Source of the DNA: an uncultured Flavobacteriaceae bacterium
Lineage (GTDB): Bacteria > Bacteroidota > Bacteroidia > Flavobacteriales > Flavobacteriaceae
DNA length: 42,654 nt
Assembly: GCA_905479415.1 (NCBI GenBank)
Contig: CAJQMK010000029.1
Location: forward strand, 1 to 42,654
Direction of reading: 5' to 3'
Numbering within the stretch: position 1 is the stretch's first letter; each line of letters begins with the position of its first letter. Both the position numbers and the translations under genes were made by a program. Under the pieces are notes generated by a model, which was not told where the DNA came from, ran no database searches, and saw only the letters and a program-made list of their open reading frames with translations. This document shows positions 32,930-40,174 of the stretch, in pieces.

Positions 32930-34069
32930 ATGGATTTTAATTTAGACCCAAATAACAGTTTAGTAGCTGAATCTGCTAAATCTTTTGCAAACAAGTTTAT
33001 CAAACCCAATGTGATGGAATGGGATGAGTCTCAATATTTTCCAAAACATTTGTTTAAACAAGCGGGAGAGTTTGGCTTTATGGGTATACTAGTTCCTGAA
33101 TCACTTGGAGGTTCTGGTCTTGGTTATCACGAATATGTTTCTATAATTGAAGAAATTTCTAAAGTTGATCCGTCGATTGGACTCTCAGTTGCTGCTCACA
33201 ATTCATTATGTACAAACCATATCCTTCTTTTTGGAACCGATTTACAAAAAAAGAAATGGATACCTAAGTTAGCTTCAGGACGTCATCTTGGTGCTTGGGG
33301 TTTGACAGAAAATAATTCCGGTTCAGACGCTAGTGGTATGTCTTCAACAGCAATTAAAGATGGTGAAAATTGGGTTTTAAATGGAACGAAAAATTTTATT
33401 ACTCACGGAATTTCTGGAGATATTGCAGTTGCAATTTTTAGAACTGGAGAAAAAGGTCAAAAAAGAAATGCTACAGCTTTTGTTATTGAAAGAGGAACAA
33501 AAGGATTTGGTTCTGGAAAAAAAGAAAATAAGCTTGGTATGAGAGCTTCTGAAACTGCAGAAATGATATTTGACAATTGTATTATTAGTGACGATAATAG
33601 ATTAGGCGAAGTTGGAGAAGGATTTATTCAGTCTATGAAAATACTAGATGGTGGGAGAATATCTATTGCAGCACTTTCTCTTGGAATTGCGAAAGGTGCT
33701 TTTAATGCGGCTCTTAAATATTCTAAAGAACGTGTACAATTTGGAAAACCTATTAGTTCTTTTCAGGGAATTTCATTTAAATTAGCTGAAATGGCTACTG
33801 AAATCGAGGCTTCTGAACTATTGATACATAAGGCATCATTTGAAAAAAACAATAATAGACCGATGACAAAATTAAGTGCTATGTGTAAAATGTATGCATC
33901 TGAAGTTTGTGTCAGGGTTGCAAATGAGTCTGTTCAAATCCATGGTGGATATGGTTATATAAAAGAATTTCCAGTTGAAAAATTTTACAGAGATTCAAAA
34001 CTTTGTACAATAGGAGAGGGAACTACAGAAATTCAAAAATTAGTTATCTCAAGAAATATTTTAAAATAA
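32930..34069 (+). CDS. Acyl-CoA dehydrogenase
   Basis: This FAD enzyme oxidises an acyl-CoA to the 2-enoyl-CoA. The 379-residue protein has the family layout: an N-terminal helical domain, the middle beta domain with AWGLTENNSGSDASGM, and the C-terminal helical domain with YSKERVQFGKPISSFQGI. Near the end VQIHGGYGYIKEFPVEKFYRD includes the catalytic Glu, and GEGTTEIQKLVISRNIL closes it. Substrate chain length cannot be fixed; glutaryl-, butyryl- or branched-chain acyl-CoA remain open. It stands alone ahead of rpsU. Confidence 0.95.
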   Translation: MDFNLDPNNSLVAESAKSFANKFIKPNVMEWDESQYFPKHLFKQAGEFGFMGILVPESLGGSGLGYHEYVSIIEEISKVDPSIGLSVAAHNSLCTNHILLFGTDLQKKKWIPKLASGRHLGAWGLTENNSGSDASGMSSTAIKDGENWVLNGTKNFITHGISGDIAVAIFRTGEKGQKRNATAFVIERGTKGFGSGKKENKLGMRASETAEMIFDNCIISDDNRLGEVGEGFIQSMKILDGGRISIAALSLGIAKGAFNAALKYSKERVQFGKPISSFQGISFKLAEMATEIEASELLIHKASFEKNNNRPMTKLSAMCKMYASEVCVRVANESVQIHGGYGYIKEFPVEKFYRDSKLCTIGEGTTEIQKLVISRNILK

Positions 34070-34094
34070 TTTCCCAGTAAATAAAAAATGTTTT

Positions 34095-34102
34095 TATATT
34101 TG
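34095..34102 (+). promoter_or_regulatory. -7 box of rpsU
   Basis: TATATTTG matches TAnnTTTG exactly and ends 19 bases before the rpsU ATG. No good TTG at -33 is seen (a TTC lies at the right distance). The position between the acyl-CoA dehydrogenase and rpsU makes it the likely rpsU-xerC promoter. Confidence 0.5.
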
Positions 34103-34121
34103 CTGCCTAGAAAAAATATAT

Positions 34122-34316
34122 ATGTTAATTATTCCAGTTAAAGAAGGTGAAAATATCGATAGAGCTTTAAAGAGATTTAAACGTAAATTCGATAGAACAG
34201 GAGCTATGAAAAGTTTAAGATCTAGACAAGCTTTTATTAAGCCTTCAGTAAGAAATAGAGACAAGATCAAAAAAGCCTCTTATGTACAAGGCTTAAGAGA
34301 TCTTGAAAATATTTAA
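34122..34316 (+). CDS. rpsU: 30S ribosomal protein S21
   Basis: The 64-residue basic protein fits bS21, which acts in mRNA start-site recognition on the small subunit. It shows VKEGENIDRALKRFKRKFDRTGAMKSLRSRQAFIKPSVRNRDKIKKA. Length and charge are normal for Bacteroidota S21. It lies just ahead of xerC, a common flavobacterial pairing. In Bacteroidota S21 forms part of the site that sequesters the anti-Shine-Dalgarno of 16S rRNA, in line with the lack of Shine-Dalgarno sequences here. Confidence 0.95.
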   Translation: MLIIPVKEGENIDRALKRFKRKFDRTGAMKSLRSRQAFIKPSVRNRDKIKKASYVQGLRDLENI

Positions 34317-34367
34317 TCTTTCCAACTTTTTTGCTTTAATTGCCTAACTTTACGTTAAGTAAGTTAG

Positions 34368-35249
34368 ATGTATTTACCAAACTTTTTTGATTACTTATCT
34401 AAAGAGAAAAACTTCTCTAGAAACACTGTTATAGCTTATAGAAAAGATCTTGAAACATTTAAATTGTTCTGCCTAGATCATTATGAAATTAGTAATATCT
34501 CAAAAGTAAGCTACCCGATTATAAGAGATTGGATTATTAACCTTTCTGAAAAAAATCTTTCTCCCTTAACTATTAATCGAAAAATATCCTCTTTAAATAA
34601 ATACTATGATTTTTTGTTGAAAACTCAAGTGAATAAAGTTTCTCCTCTTAAAAATCATAAAAGATTAAAAGTCCAAAAAAAGTTAATAATTCCATTTTCT
34701 GAGGATGAAGTTTTTAAAGTTATTGATGTTTTTAGCAATGATTTTGAGGGAAAAAGAAATTTATTAATTGTAGATACTCTATACTCTACAGGCATTAGAA
34801 GAGACGAACTTATAAACATCAAATTAAATGATGTTTTTTTGAGTGAGAATTTAATCAAAGTATTAGGTAAAAGAAATAAAGAAAGATTAGTGCCAGTCCT
34901 TGGCAATTTAAATAAACGAATAAAAGATTATTTAAGTCTTCGTAAGGAAGTTAGTTTAAGTAGTTCTTATCTTTTTATAACAAATAAAGGAAAATCGATT
35001 GGCCCTTCTTTGGTTTATCGAGTTGTGAAAAAATATTTTTCAAAAGTTTCGACAAAGGTAAAAACTAGTCCACATGTCTTAAGGCATTCCTTTGCAACTC
35101 ATATGTTAAATAATGGTGCTGATATAAATAGTATAAAAGAAATAATGGGGCATTCAAGCCTTGCGTCTACTCAAATTTATACTAAAATTAAGCTTCCAAA
35201 AATTATAAATGACTATAAGAAAAATCATCCAAGAGAAAGAAAAAAGTAA
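34368..35249 (+). CDS. xerC: Tyrosine recombinase XerC
   Basis: The 293-residue protein has an N-terminal SAM-like DNA-binding domain (about 1-88) and a C-terminal catalytic domain. The tyrosine-recombinase residues are all visible: R144 in YSTGIRRDE, K168, H236 and R239 in HVLRHSFATHML, H262 in MGHSS, and the nucleophile Y271 in QIYTKI. Size and sequence match chromosomal XerC/D, which resolves chromosome dimers at dif. The rpsU neighbour and absence of phage genes argue against a mobile integrase. The tRNA cluster follows after 86 bases. Confidence 0.92.
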   Translation: MYLPNFFDYLSKEKNFSRNTVIAYRKDLETFKLFCLDHYEISNISKVSYPIIRDWIINLSEKNLSPLTINRKISSLNKYYDFLLKTQVNKVSPLKNHKRLKVQKKLIIPFSEDEVFKVIDVFSNDFEGKRNLLIVDTLYSTGIRRDELINIKLNDVFLSENLIKVLGKRNKERLVPVLGNLNKRIKDYLSLRKEVSLSSSYLFITNKGKSIGPSLVYRVVKKYFSKVSTKVKTSPHVLRHSFATHMLNNGADINSIKEIMGHSSLASTQIYTKIKLPKIINDYKKNHPRERKK

Positions 35250-35285
35250 TCATTTTATTTTTTTTTAAAAATTAGTATTTTTCTT

Positions 35286-35316
35286 TTGATTCAAAAAAAA
35301 TAAATCAATACATTTG
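35286..35316 (+). promoter_or_regulatory. Promoter of the four-tRNA cluster
   Basis: TTG (35286-35288), 20 bases, then TACATTTG (35309-35316) match the Bacteroidota consensus in full. The -7 box ends 19 bases before the first tRNA. This is one of the strongest promoters by sequence in the window, fitting stable-RNA genes. Confidence 0.7.
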
Positions 35317-35335
35317 CGATCCATTAATTGGAAAA

Positions 35336-35409
35336 GCCGATGTAGCTCAGCTGGCTAGAGCAGCTGATTTGTAATCAGCAGGTCGTGGGTTCGAGTCCCT
35401 CCATCGGCT
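35336..35409 (+). tRNA. tRNA-Thr (anticodon TGT)
   Basis: The acceptor arms GCCGATG/CATCGGC pair fully. The anticodon stem GCTGA/TCAGC encloses TTTGTAA with anticodon TGT. The T-arm is GTGGG-TTCGAGT-CCCTC. Discriminator T; no encoded CCA. It is first of four clustered tRNAs. Confidence 0.95.
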
Positions 35410-35428
35410 CTTAGTTCTTTAAAATAAT

Positions 35429-35510
35429 GGGGAGATACTCAAGCGGCCAACGAGGGCAGACTGTAAATCTGCTGTTTTTAACTTCGCAGGTTCGAATCCT
35501 GCTCTCCCCA
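35429..35510 (+). tRNA. tRNA-Tyr (anticodon GTA)
   Basis: A class II tRNA of 82 bases with a long variable arm. The acceptor arms are GGGGAGA/TCTCCCC, the anticodon stem GCAGA/TCTGC holds CTGTAAA with anticodon GTA, and the T-arm is GCAGG-TTCGAAT-CCTGC. Discriminator A; no encoded CCA. Confidence 0.95.
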
Positions 35511-35522
35511 CTAATTATTTAA

Positions 35523-35595
35523 GCGAGAGTAGCTCAGTTGGTAGAGCGTCAGCCTTCCAAGCTGAATGTCGCCGGTTCGAACCCGGTCTCTCGCT
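35523..35595 (+). tRNA. tRNA-Gly (anticodon TCC)
   Basis: The acceptor arms GCGAGAG/CTCTCGC pair fully. The anticodon stem TCAGC/GCTGA holds CTTCCAA with anticodon TCC, and the T-arm is GCCGG-TTCGAAC-CCGGT. Discriminator T; no encoded CCA. Confidence 0.95.
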
Positions 35596-35606
35596 CAAAT
35601 TTTTCT

Positions 35607-35678
35607 GCCGGTGTAGCTCAGGGGTAGAGCGTTTCCTTGGTAAGGAAGAGGTCACGAGTTCAAATCTCGTCATTGGCT
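35607..35678 (+). tRNA. tRNA-Thr (anticodon GGT)
   Basis: The acceptor arms GCCGGTG/CATTGGC pair with two G-U wobbles. The anticodon stem TTTCC/GGAAG holds TTGGTAA with anticodon GGT, and the T-arm is ACGAG-TTCAAAT-CTCGT. Discriminator T; no encoded CCA. In E. coli the equivalent tRNA is directly followed by tufB; here tuf lies about 5.9 kb further on. Confidence 0.94.
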
Positions 35679-35712
35679 CTTCAAAAATTTATTAAAATAA
35701 AATTCTTTAAAC

Positions 35713-35735
35713 AAACTGCTTACAATAGCAGTTTT
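35713..35735 (+). terminator. Hairpin after the tRNA cluster
   Basis: AAACTGCT and AGCAGTTT form an 8-base-pair stem with a 6-base loop, ending in TTTT. It lies 35 bases after the last tRNA and before the M16 peptidase gene, so it probably ends the tRNA transcript. The T run is short, so efficiency is uncertain. Confidence 0.6.
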
Positions 35736-35794
35736 AGCTAAATGTTTAAATTATTATATATTTAATATTCTAAATTAATACTCAAAATTTTATC

Positions 35795-38518
35795 ATGAAA
35801 TTATTTTTTAAATCTTCAATTCTATCGCTTTTATTTCTTGCAATAACTCAATTAAGTTCAGCTCAAATCAAAAAAACAGCTTCTGTTGAGGGTATAACGG
35901 AATATGTATTAGATAACGGATTAAAAGTACTTTTGTTTCCAGACAATTCCTCGCAGACCATTACTGTAAATATTACTTATTTAGTTGGCTCTCGACATGA
36001 AGGATATGGTGAAAAAGGTATGGCTCATTTGCTAGAACACCTTGTGTTTAAAGGTACGCCAACTCATAAAGATATTCCTAATGAATTGACAGAACGTGGT
36101 GCACGTGCTAATGGAACTACTTGGTATGACCGTACCAATTATTATGAAACATTTAATGCGACAGAGGATAATTTGGAATGGGCATTAGGTTTAGAGTCTG
36201 ATAGAATGATGAATTCTTATATAGCAAAAAAGGATCTTGAGTCAGAATTTAGTGTGGTACGTAACGAATTTGAAAGCGGAGAAAATTCACCTTCTAGAAC
36301 ATTATCTCAAAAAGTAATACGTGCAGCTTATATGTGGCATAATTACGGAAATTCAACAATTGGAAACCGTTCTGACATCGAGCGTGTGCCAATTGCAAAT
36401 TTGAAAGCATTTTATAAAAAATATTACCGACCTGACAATGCTGTATTAATGATTACAGGAAAGATTGATGACAAAAGAACCTTGGAATTAGTTGGAAAAT
36501 ATTTTGGACCCCTAAAGAATCCATCAATAAAGTTAACTGAAATGCCAACTGTGGAGCCAGCTCAAGATGGTGAAAAACGAGTTGAATTAAATCGAGTTGG
36601 TGATTTACAATTGTTAATGGCGTTATACCATTCTCCTGCAGGATCAGATGCAGATTATTCAGCTTTAACATTGGCTCAAAACGTTTTAAACGATGCGCCG
36701 TCCGGAAGACTTTATAAAGCTTTGGTGGAAACACAAATGGCTTCAAGTGTGTATGCATCGAATCCATTTACTAAAGAACCAGGTTATATTAATTTTAATG
36801 TGAGTGTTCCATCTGAAAAATCACTACCTAATGCTGAGAAAACTTTATTAAGTGTGTTGGATGATTTAAAAGATAATCCAATTACGTCAGATGAGTTGAA
36901 GCGTGCTCGATCAAATATCATGAAGCAATTAGATCAACTTAGTAGAAATTCTGGATATATGGGAACTTATATGAGTGAATTTATCGGGGCAGGGGACTGG
37001 CGTTTGGCATTTATTCACCGGGATCGGATTGAAAATACAACAGTTGAGGAAGTTAATGCTGCAGTTCAGAAATATTTTATTCCTACTAACCGTACAATTG
37101 GAAATTTTATTCCAACAGATAAGCCAGAACGTGTTGAGATTTTACATACAGAAGGATTGGCTGAAATGGTAGCAAACTATAAAGGTAAAGAGGCTATGGA
37201 CGTTGGTGAAGATTTCGATGTTAACTATGATAATATTCAAAATCGTTTGGATAGCGGAGTTTTACCAAAATCTGGTATTGAATATGGATTTATAAGTAAA
37301 GCGAATCGTGGCGAAACAGTAAACGTATCTTTTGTGATGAGATCGGGAAATGTAGATGACTATATGAACAAGGGAATGACAGCTGGATTCGTGGCAAACT
37401 TGCTTAATAAAGGAACGCAATCAAGGTCACGTCAAGACATTGAAGATGAGTTGAGTGCTATTAGTTCGTCTGTTGGTTTTAGCGGAACTAATGGTGGGGT
37501 TTATGTTAATGTTTCATCTACCAAAGAACATTTGCCTGCTGCTCTTGAAATTATGACAGACATGCTTAAAAATCCAAAATTTGAATTTAGTGAATTGGAT
37601 AAAATTAAAACACAACGTTTGGCTGGCTTGGAAAGCAGTGCTTCTGATCCTCAATTTGTAGCGGTTCAACGTATGCGTGAAATTAATCAGTTTTACTCTA
37701 AAGGTCATCCTAATTACAGTCCTAATATTGATGAACAAATTGCAATGATTAATGAGGTAAGTATTGAGAGTATTCAATCTTTTTATGATGAGTATTATGG
37801 TGTTACGAATAAAGCTTCTTTAGTAGCTATTGGAAGTATGGATGTTGATATGGTTAAAACTTATTTTGAGGATAATTTTTCCGATTTTAAATCTGACAAA
37901 CCATTTTCAGTAATTGAAAATCCATTTAAACAAAATATTGCTGCTAACGAAAACATTATTACACCCGATAAGAAAAATGCTTTTACAGTAGGTATGTTAT
38001 CTGCTAAAACAACTGAGACTGGAAAGGATAATGCTGCACTTCAAGTAGCGGGAATTATTTTTGGTGGTGGGTTTTTGAACTCCAGAGTTGCTACTCGTTT
38101 AAGACAGCAAGATGGTGTGAGTTATGGTGCTGGTGCTCAGGTTAGTATTGATAGTGATCCAGATGATAAAAACTCGGCTTTGATCATTTATGCTATTTAT
38201 GCGCCTATGAACGCTGAGAAGGTTCAGATTGGGTTCAAAGAAGAGTTAGAGCGTTTTATTACAGATGGTATAACTCAAGAAGAATTGGATAGTGCTATAA
38301 AAGGTTGGGTTCAAGGACAGACAGTTTCAAGGGCTAAAGATAATGAGTTGTCATCATTGATTAATAACAACCTTTATTTTGAAAGAGATATGGCTTTTTA
38401 CGCCGCGCTTGAATCTCAAGTTAGTTCGTTAACAGTAGAAAAAGTAAATGCTGTTATTAAAAAGTATTTTAAATCACTTGATCAATGGACGGTGGTAAAT
38501 GGAGGAGATTTTCAATAG
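35795..38518 (+). CDS. Secreted M16-family zinc metallopeptidase (two-domain)
   Basis: The 907-residue protein has a signal peptide ending SSAQ and two M16 halves. The first carries the inverted zinc motif HLLEH (78-82) in EKGMAHLLEHLVFKG, and a downstream VVRNEFE with the distal Glu. The second half (from about 480) has no HxxEH and looks like the inactive partner, but keeps the C-terminal RLRQQDGVSYGAGA. It likely degrades peptides in the periplasm. Its codon use stands out: Arg is mostly CGT (also CGA/CGG), while neighbouring genes use mostly AGA. That may reflect transfer or selection. It sits between the tRNA cluster and tuf. Confidence 0.94.
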   Translation: MKLFFKSSILSLLFLAITQLSSAQIKKTASVEGITEYVLDNGLKVLLFPDNSSQTITVNITYLVGSRHEGYGEKGMAHLLEHLVFKGTPTHKDIPNELTERGARANGTTWYDRTNYYETFNATEDNLEWALGLESDRMMNSYIAKKDLESEFSVVRNEFESGENSPSRTLSQKVIRAAYMWHNYGNSTIGNRSDIERVPIANLKAFYKKYYRPDNAVLMITGKIDDKRTLELVGKYFGPLKNPSIKLTEMPTVEPAQDGEKRVELNRVGDLQLLMALYHSPAGSDADYSALTLAQNVLNDAPSGRLYKALVETQMASSVYASNPFTKEPGYINFNVSVPSEKSLPNAEKTLLSVLDDLKDNPITSDELKRARSNIMKQLDQLSRNSGYMGTYMSEFIGAGDWRLAFIHRDRIENTTVEEVNAAVQKYFIPTNRTIGNFIPTDKPERVEILHTEGLAEMVANYKGKEAMDVGEDFDVNYDNIQNRLDSGVLPKSGIEYGFISKANRGETVNVSFVMRSGNVDDYMNKGMTAGFVANLLNKGTQSRSRQDIEDELSAISSSVGFSGTNGGVYVNVSSTKEHLPAALEIMTDMLKNPKFEFSELDKIKTQRLAGLESSASDPQFVAVQRMREINQFYSKGHPNYSPNIDEQIAMINEVSIESIQSFYDEYYGVTNKASLVAIGSMDVDMVKTYFEDNFSDFKSDKPFSVIENPFKQNIAANENIITPDKKNAFTVGMLSAKTTETGKDNAALQVAGIIFGGGFLNSRVATRLRQQDGVSYGAGAQVSIDSDPDDKNSALIIYAIYAPMNAEKVQIGFKEELERFITDGITQEELDSAIKGWVQGQTVSRAKDNELSSLINNNLYFERDMAFYAALESQVSSLTVEKVNAVIKKYFKSLDQWTVVNGGDFQ

Positions 38519-38549
38519 ATAGCTATATGTGAATATAATTATTTAAACA

Positions 38550-38681
38550 ATGATAAATTGGCATAAAAAGCAAGTAGAAAGAACTTTAAAAAGCTGGGGA
38601 TTTTCAAATTACCAGGCTTATTGGATTTCTTTTATAAAAGGGTTGATAATTGGCGGATTAATTGTGTATTTTTTTATTTAA
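38550..38681 (+). CDS. Small single-pass membrane protein (43 residues)
   Basis: A short ORF (ATG to TAA) lies 31 bases after the M16 gene on the same strand and was too short for the ORF track. It encodes a basic N-terminal half (NWHKKQVERTLKSWGFSNYQ) and one membrane helix at the end (about 26-43, ISFIKGLIIGGLIVYFFI). The composition looks like a real small membrane protein, not random sequence, and a bidirectional terminator follows 70 bases later. I do not know its family or function. It could belong to the M16 transcript. Confidence 0.55.
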   Translation: MINWHKKQVERTLKSWGFSNYQAYWISFIKGLIIGGLIVYFFI

Positions 38682-38749
38682 AATAAAAACCTTTTATTCC
38701 AATTATAAATTATACATTCGCAACGTTGATTTCCCAATCAACATGTATT

Positions 38750-38790
38750 AAAAGTTCAAGAGTTTTATGGTCATTATTCTTGAGCTTTTT
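38750..38790. terminator. Bidirectional terminator between the 43-aa ORF and the DEAD-box gene
   Basis: AAAAGTTCAAGA and TCTTGAGCTTTT pair over 12 positions with one G-U, around a 16-base loop, with a T run on the plus strand and an A run (T run on the minus strand) at the left. It touches the stop codon of the leftward DEAD-box gene. It can therefore end both convergent units. A second, smaller hairpin (GTTGATT-TCCC-AATCAAC, 38725-38742) lies just upstream. Confidence 0.7.
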
Positions 38791-40032
38791 CTATTTTCTA
38801 TAAGTGTTTCTTTTTTTATTTCGATTTGATCTTCCTTTATTTCTGTTAAAACTATTTCTGTTTTTTTGTTTAGTAGGCTCTGGAACTGCATTTGGATCAG
38901 GCTCAAATCCTTGTTTTATTTTCGAAGGAATTCTAAGATTTACTAGCTTTTCAATATCTTTCAAATATTGTTTTTCATCAATACAAACAAGAGAAATTGC
39001 CTCACCTTTTGCTCCAGCTCTTCCTGTTCTTCCAATTCTATGTACGTAGTCTTCAGGAATGTTAGGTAACTCAAAATTTATTACATGCGGTAATAGAGGA
39101 ATATCTAATCCTCTAGCTGCAATATCGGTAGCAACTAGTATTTCAACAGAACCATCTTTAAAACCAGCTAGCGCTCTTGTTCTTGCTCCCTGACTTTTGT
39201 TTCCGTGAATTGCAGCAGCAGAAATATCTGCTTTAATCATTTTTTTGCAAAGGTTATTCGCTCCGTGTTTTGTTCTTGTAAAAACTAAAACTTGCTTCCA
39301 TTTTCCCTCCTTTATTAATTGAATTATAAGACTTGATTTTTTGTTTTTGTCTACATTATACACATATTGAACAATAGCTTCAACGGTTGTGTTTTGAGGA
39401 GAGGTTTCTACCATTGCAGGATCATTTAAAATACCTTTTGCTAATCTTTTAATTTCTTTAGAAAAAGTGGCGGAAAAAAGTAGGTTTTGCCTTTTACTTG
39501 GCAATAAGTTCATTATTTTATTAATGTCTCTTTGAAAGCCCATGTCTAACATTCTATCGGCTTCGTCTAAAACTAATATTTCTACATTTCGTAATGATAA
39601 TAATCGTTGATTTTCAAGATCTAACAAACGGCCAGGGGTTGCAATTAAAATATCAATGCCGCTTCTTATTTTAGATACTTGTGGTTTTTGATTAACTCCG
39701 CCAAAAATAACCGTAGATCTTAGTTCAAGATGTCTACTGTATTCTATTACATTGTCATAAATTTGAGCTGCAAGTTCTCTTGTAGGAGTTAATATTAAAG
39801 CTTTAATTTTTCTATGATTCGAATTTGATTGTTTTGATAGAATTTGTAATAATGGTAATGTGAAGCCAGCTGTTTTTCCTGTTCCTGTTTGCGCTGATGC
39901 TAAAACATCTTTTCGTCTGAGGATTAATGGAATTGCTTTTTCTTGAATTGGAGAAGGGTTAGTATATCCTTTCTCATTAACTGCTTTTAAAAGTGAAGGC
40001 ATTAAGCCAAGTTCGTTAAATTTCATAGGCAT
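38791..40032 (-). CDS. DEAD-box ATP-dependent RNA helicase (RhlE-like)
   Basis: The 413-residue protein has the complete helicase set: Q motif ([10 protein letters not shown]), motif I AQTGTGKT (47-54), Ia PTRELA (83-88), TPGR, motif II DEAD (156-159), SAT, RGLDIP and [11 protein letters not shown] basic tail rich in Asn, Arg and Lys ([18 protein letters not shown]) can bind RNA. This matches RhlE-type helicases of Bacteroidota, which help ribosome assembly and RNA decay, often at low temperature. The start may be the ATG at 40032 or the next at 40026 (MKFNELGL). A hairpin lies directly before the start. Confidence 0.95.
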   Translation of the reverse strand: MPMKFNELGLMPSLLKAVNEKGYTNPSPIQEKAIPLILRRKDVLASAQTGTGKTAGFTLPLLQILSKQSNSNHRKIKALILTPTRELAAQIYDNVIEYSRHLELRSTVIFGGVNQKPQVSKIRSGIDILIATPGRLLDLENQRLLSLRNVEILVLDEADRMLDMGFQRDINKIMNLLPSKRQNLLFSATFSKEIKRLAKGILNDPAMVETSPQNTTVEAIVQYVYNVDKNKKSSLIIQLIKEGKWKQVLVFTRTKHGANNLCKKMIKADISAAAIHGNKSQGARTRALAGFKDGSVEILVATDIAARGLDIPLLPHVINFELPNIPEDYVHRIGRTGRAGAKGEAISLVCIDEKQYLKDIEKLVNLRIPSKIKQGFEPDPNAVPEPTKQKNRNSFNRNKGRSNRNKKRNTYRK

Positions 40033-40033
40033 T

Positions 40034-40053
40034 AAAGCAGAAATAGCTGCTTT
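40034..40053 (-). promoter_or_regulatory. 5'-leader hairpin abutting the DEAD-box start codon
   Basis: On the minus strand AAAGCAG-CTATTT-CTGCTTT ends one base before the ATG at 40032 (7 bases before the ATG at 40026). A -7-like TATGTTTG box at 40114-40107 would start a transcript near 40102, giving a leader of about 70 bases that contains the hairpin. A role in cold- or self-regulation is inference. Confidence 0.4.
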
Positions 40054-40174
40054 GGATTTTGTTTTTTTTCTTTAAAATCAATAAAGATTTAAGAAATATT
40101 TTTTTGCAAACATAAAGTTTTCTGGTATAAAATTTGTAAGATTAACCTTGAATTAAATTTATTAAATTTATATA

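Noticed and set aside
34368-35249. Tyrosine recombinase next to tRNA genes as a sign of a mobile element
   Set aside because: The protein matches chromosomal XerC, its neighbour is rpsU, and there are no phage genes or repeated tRNA ends; a housekeeping gene is the better reading.
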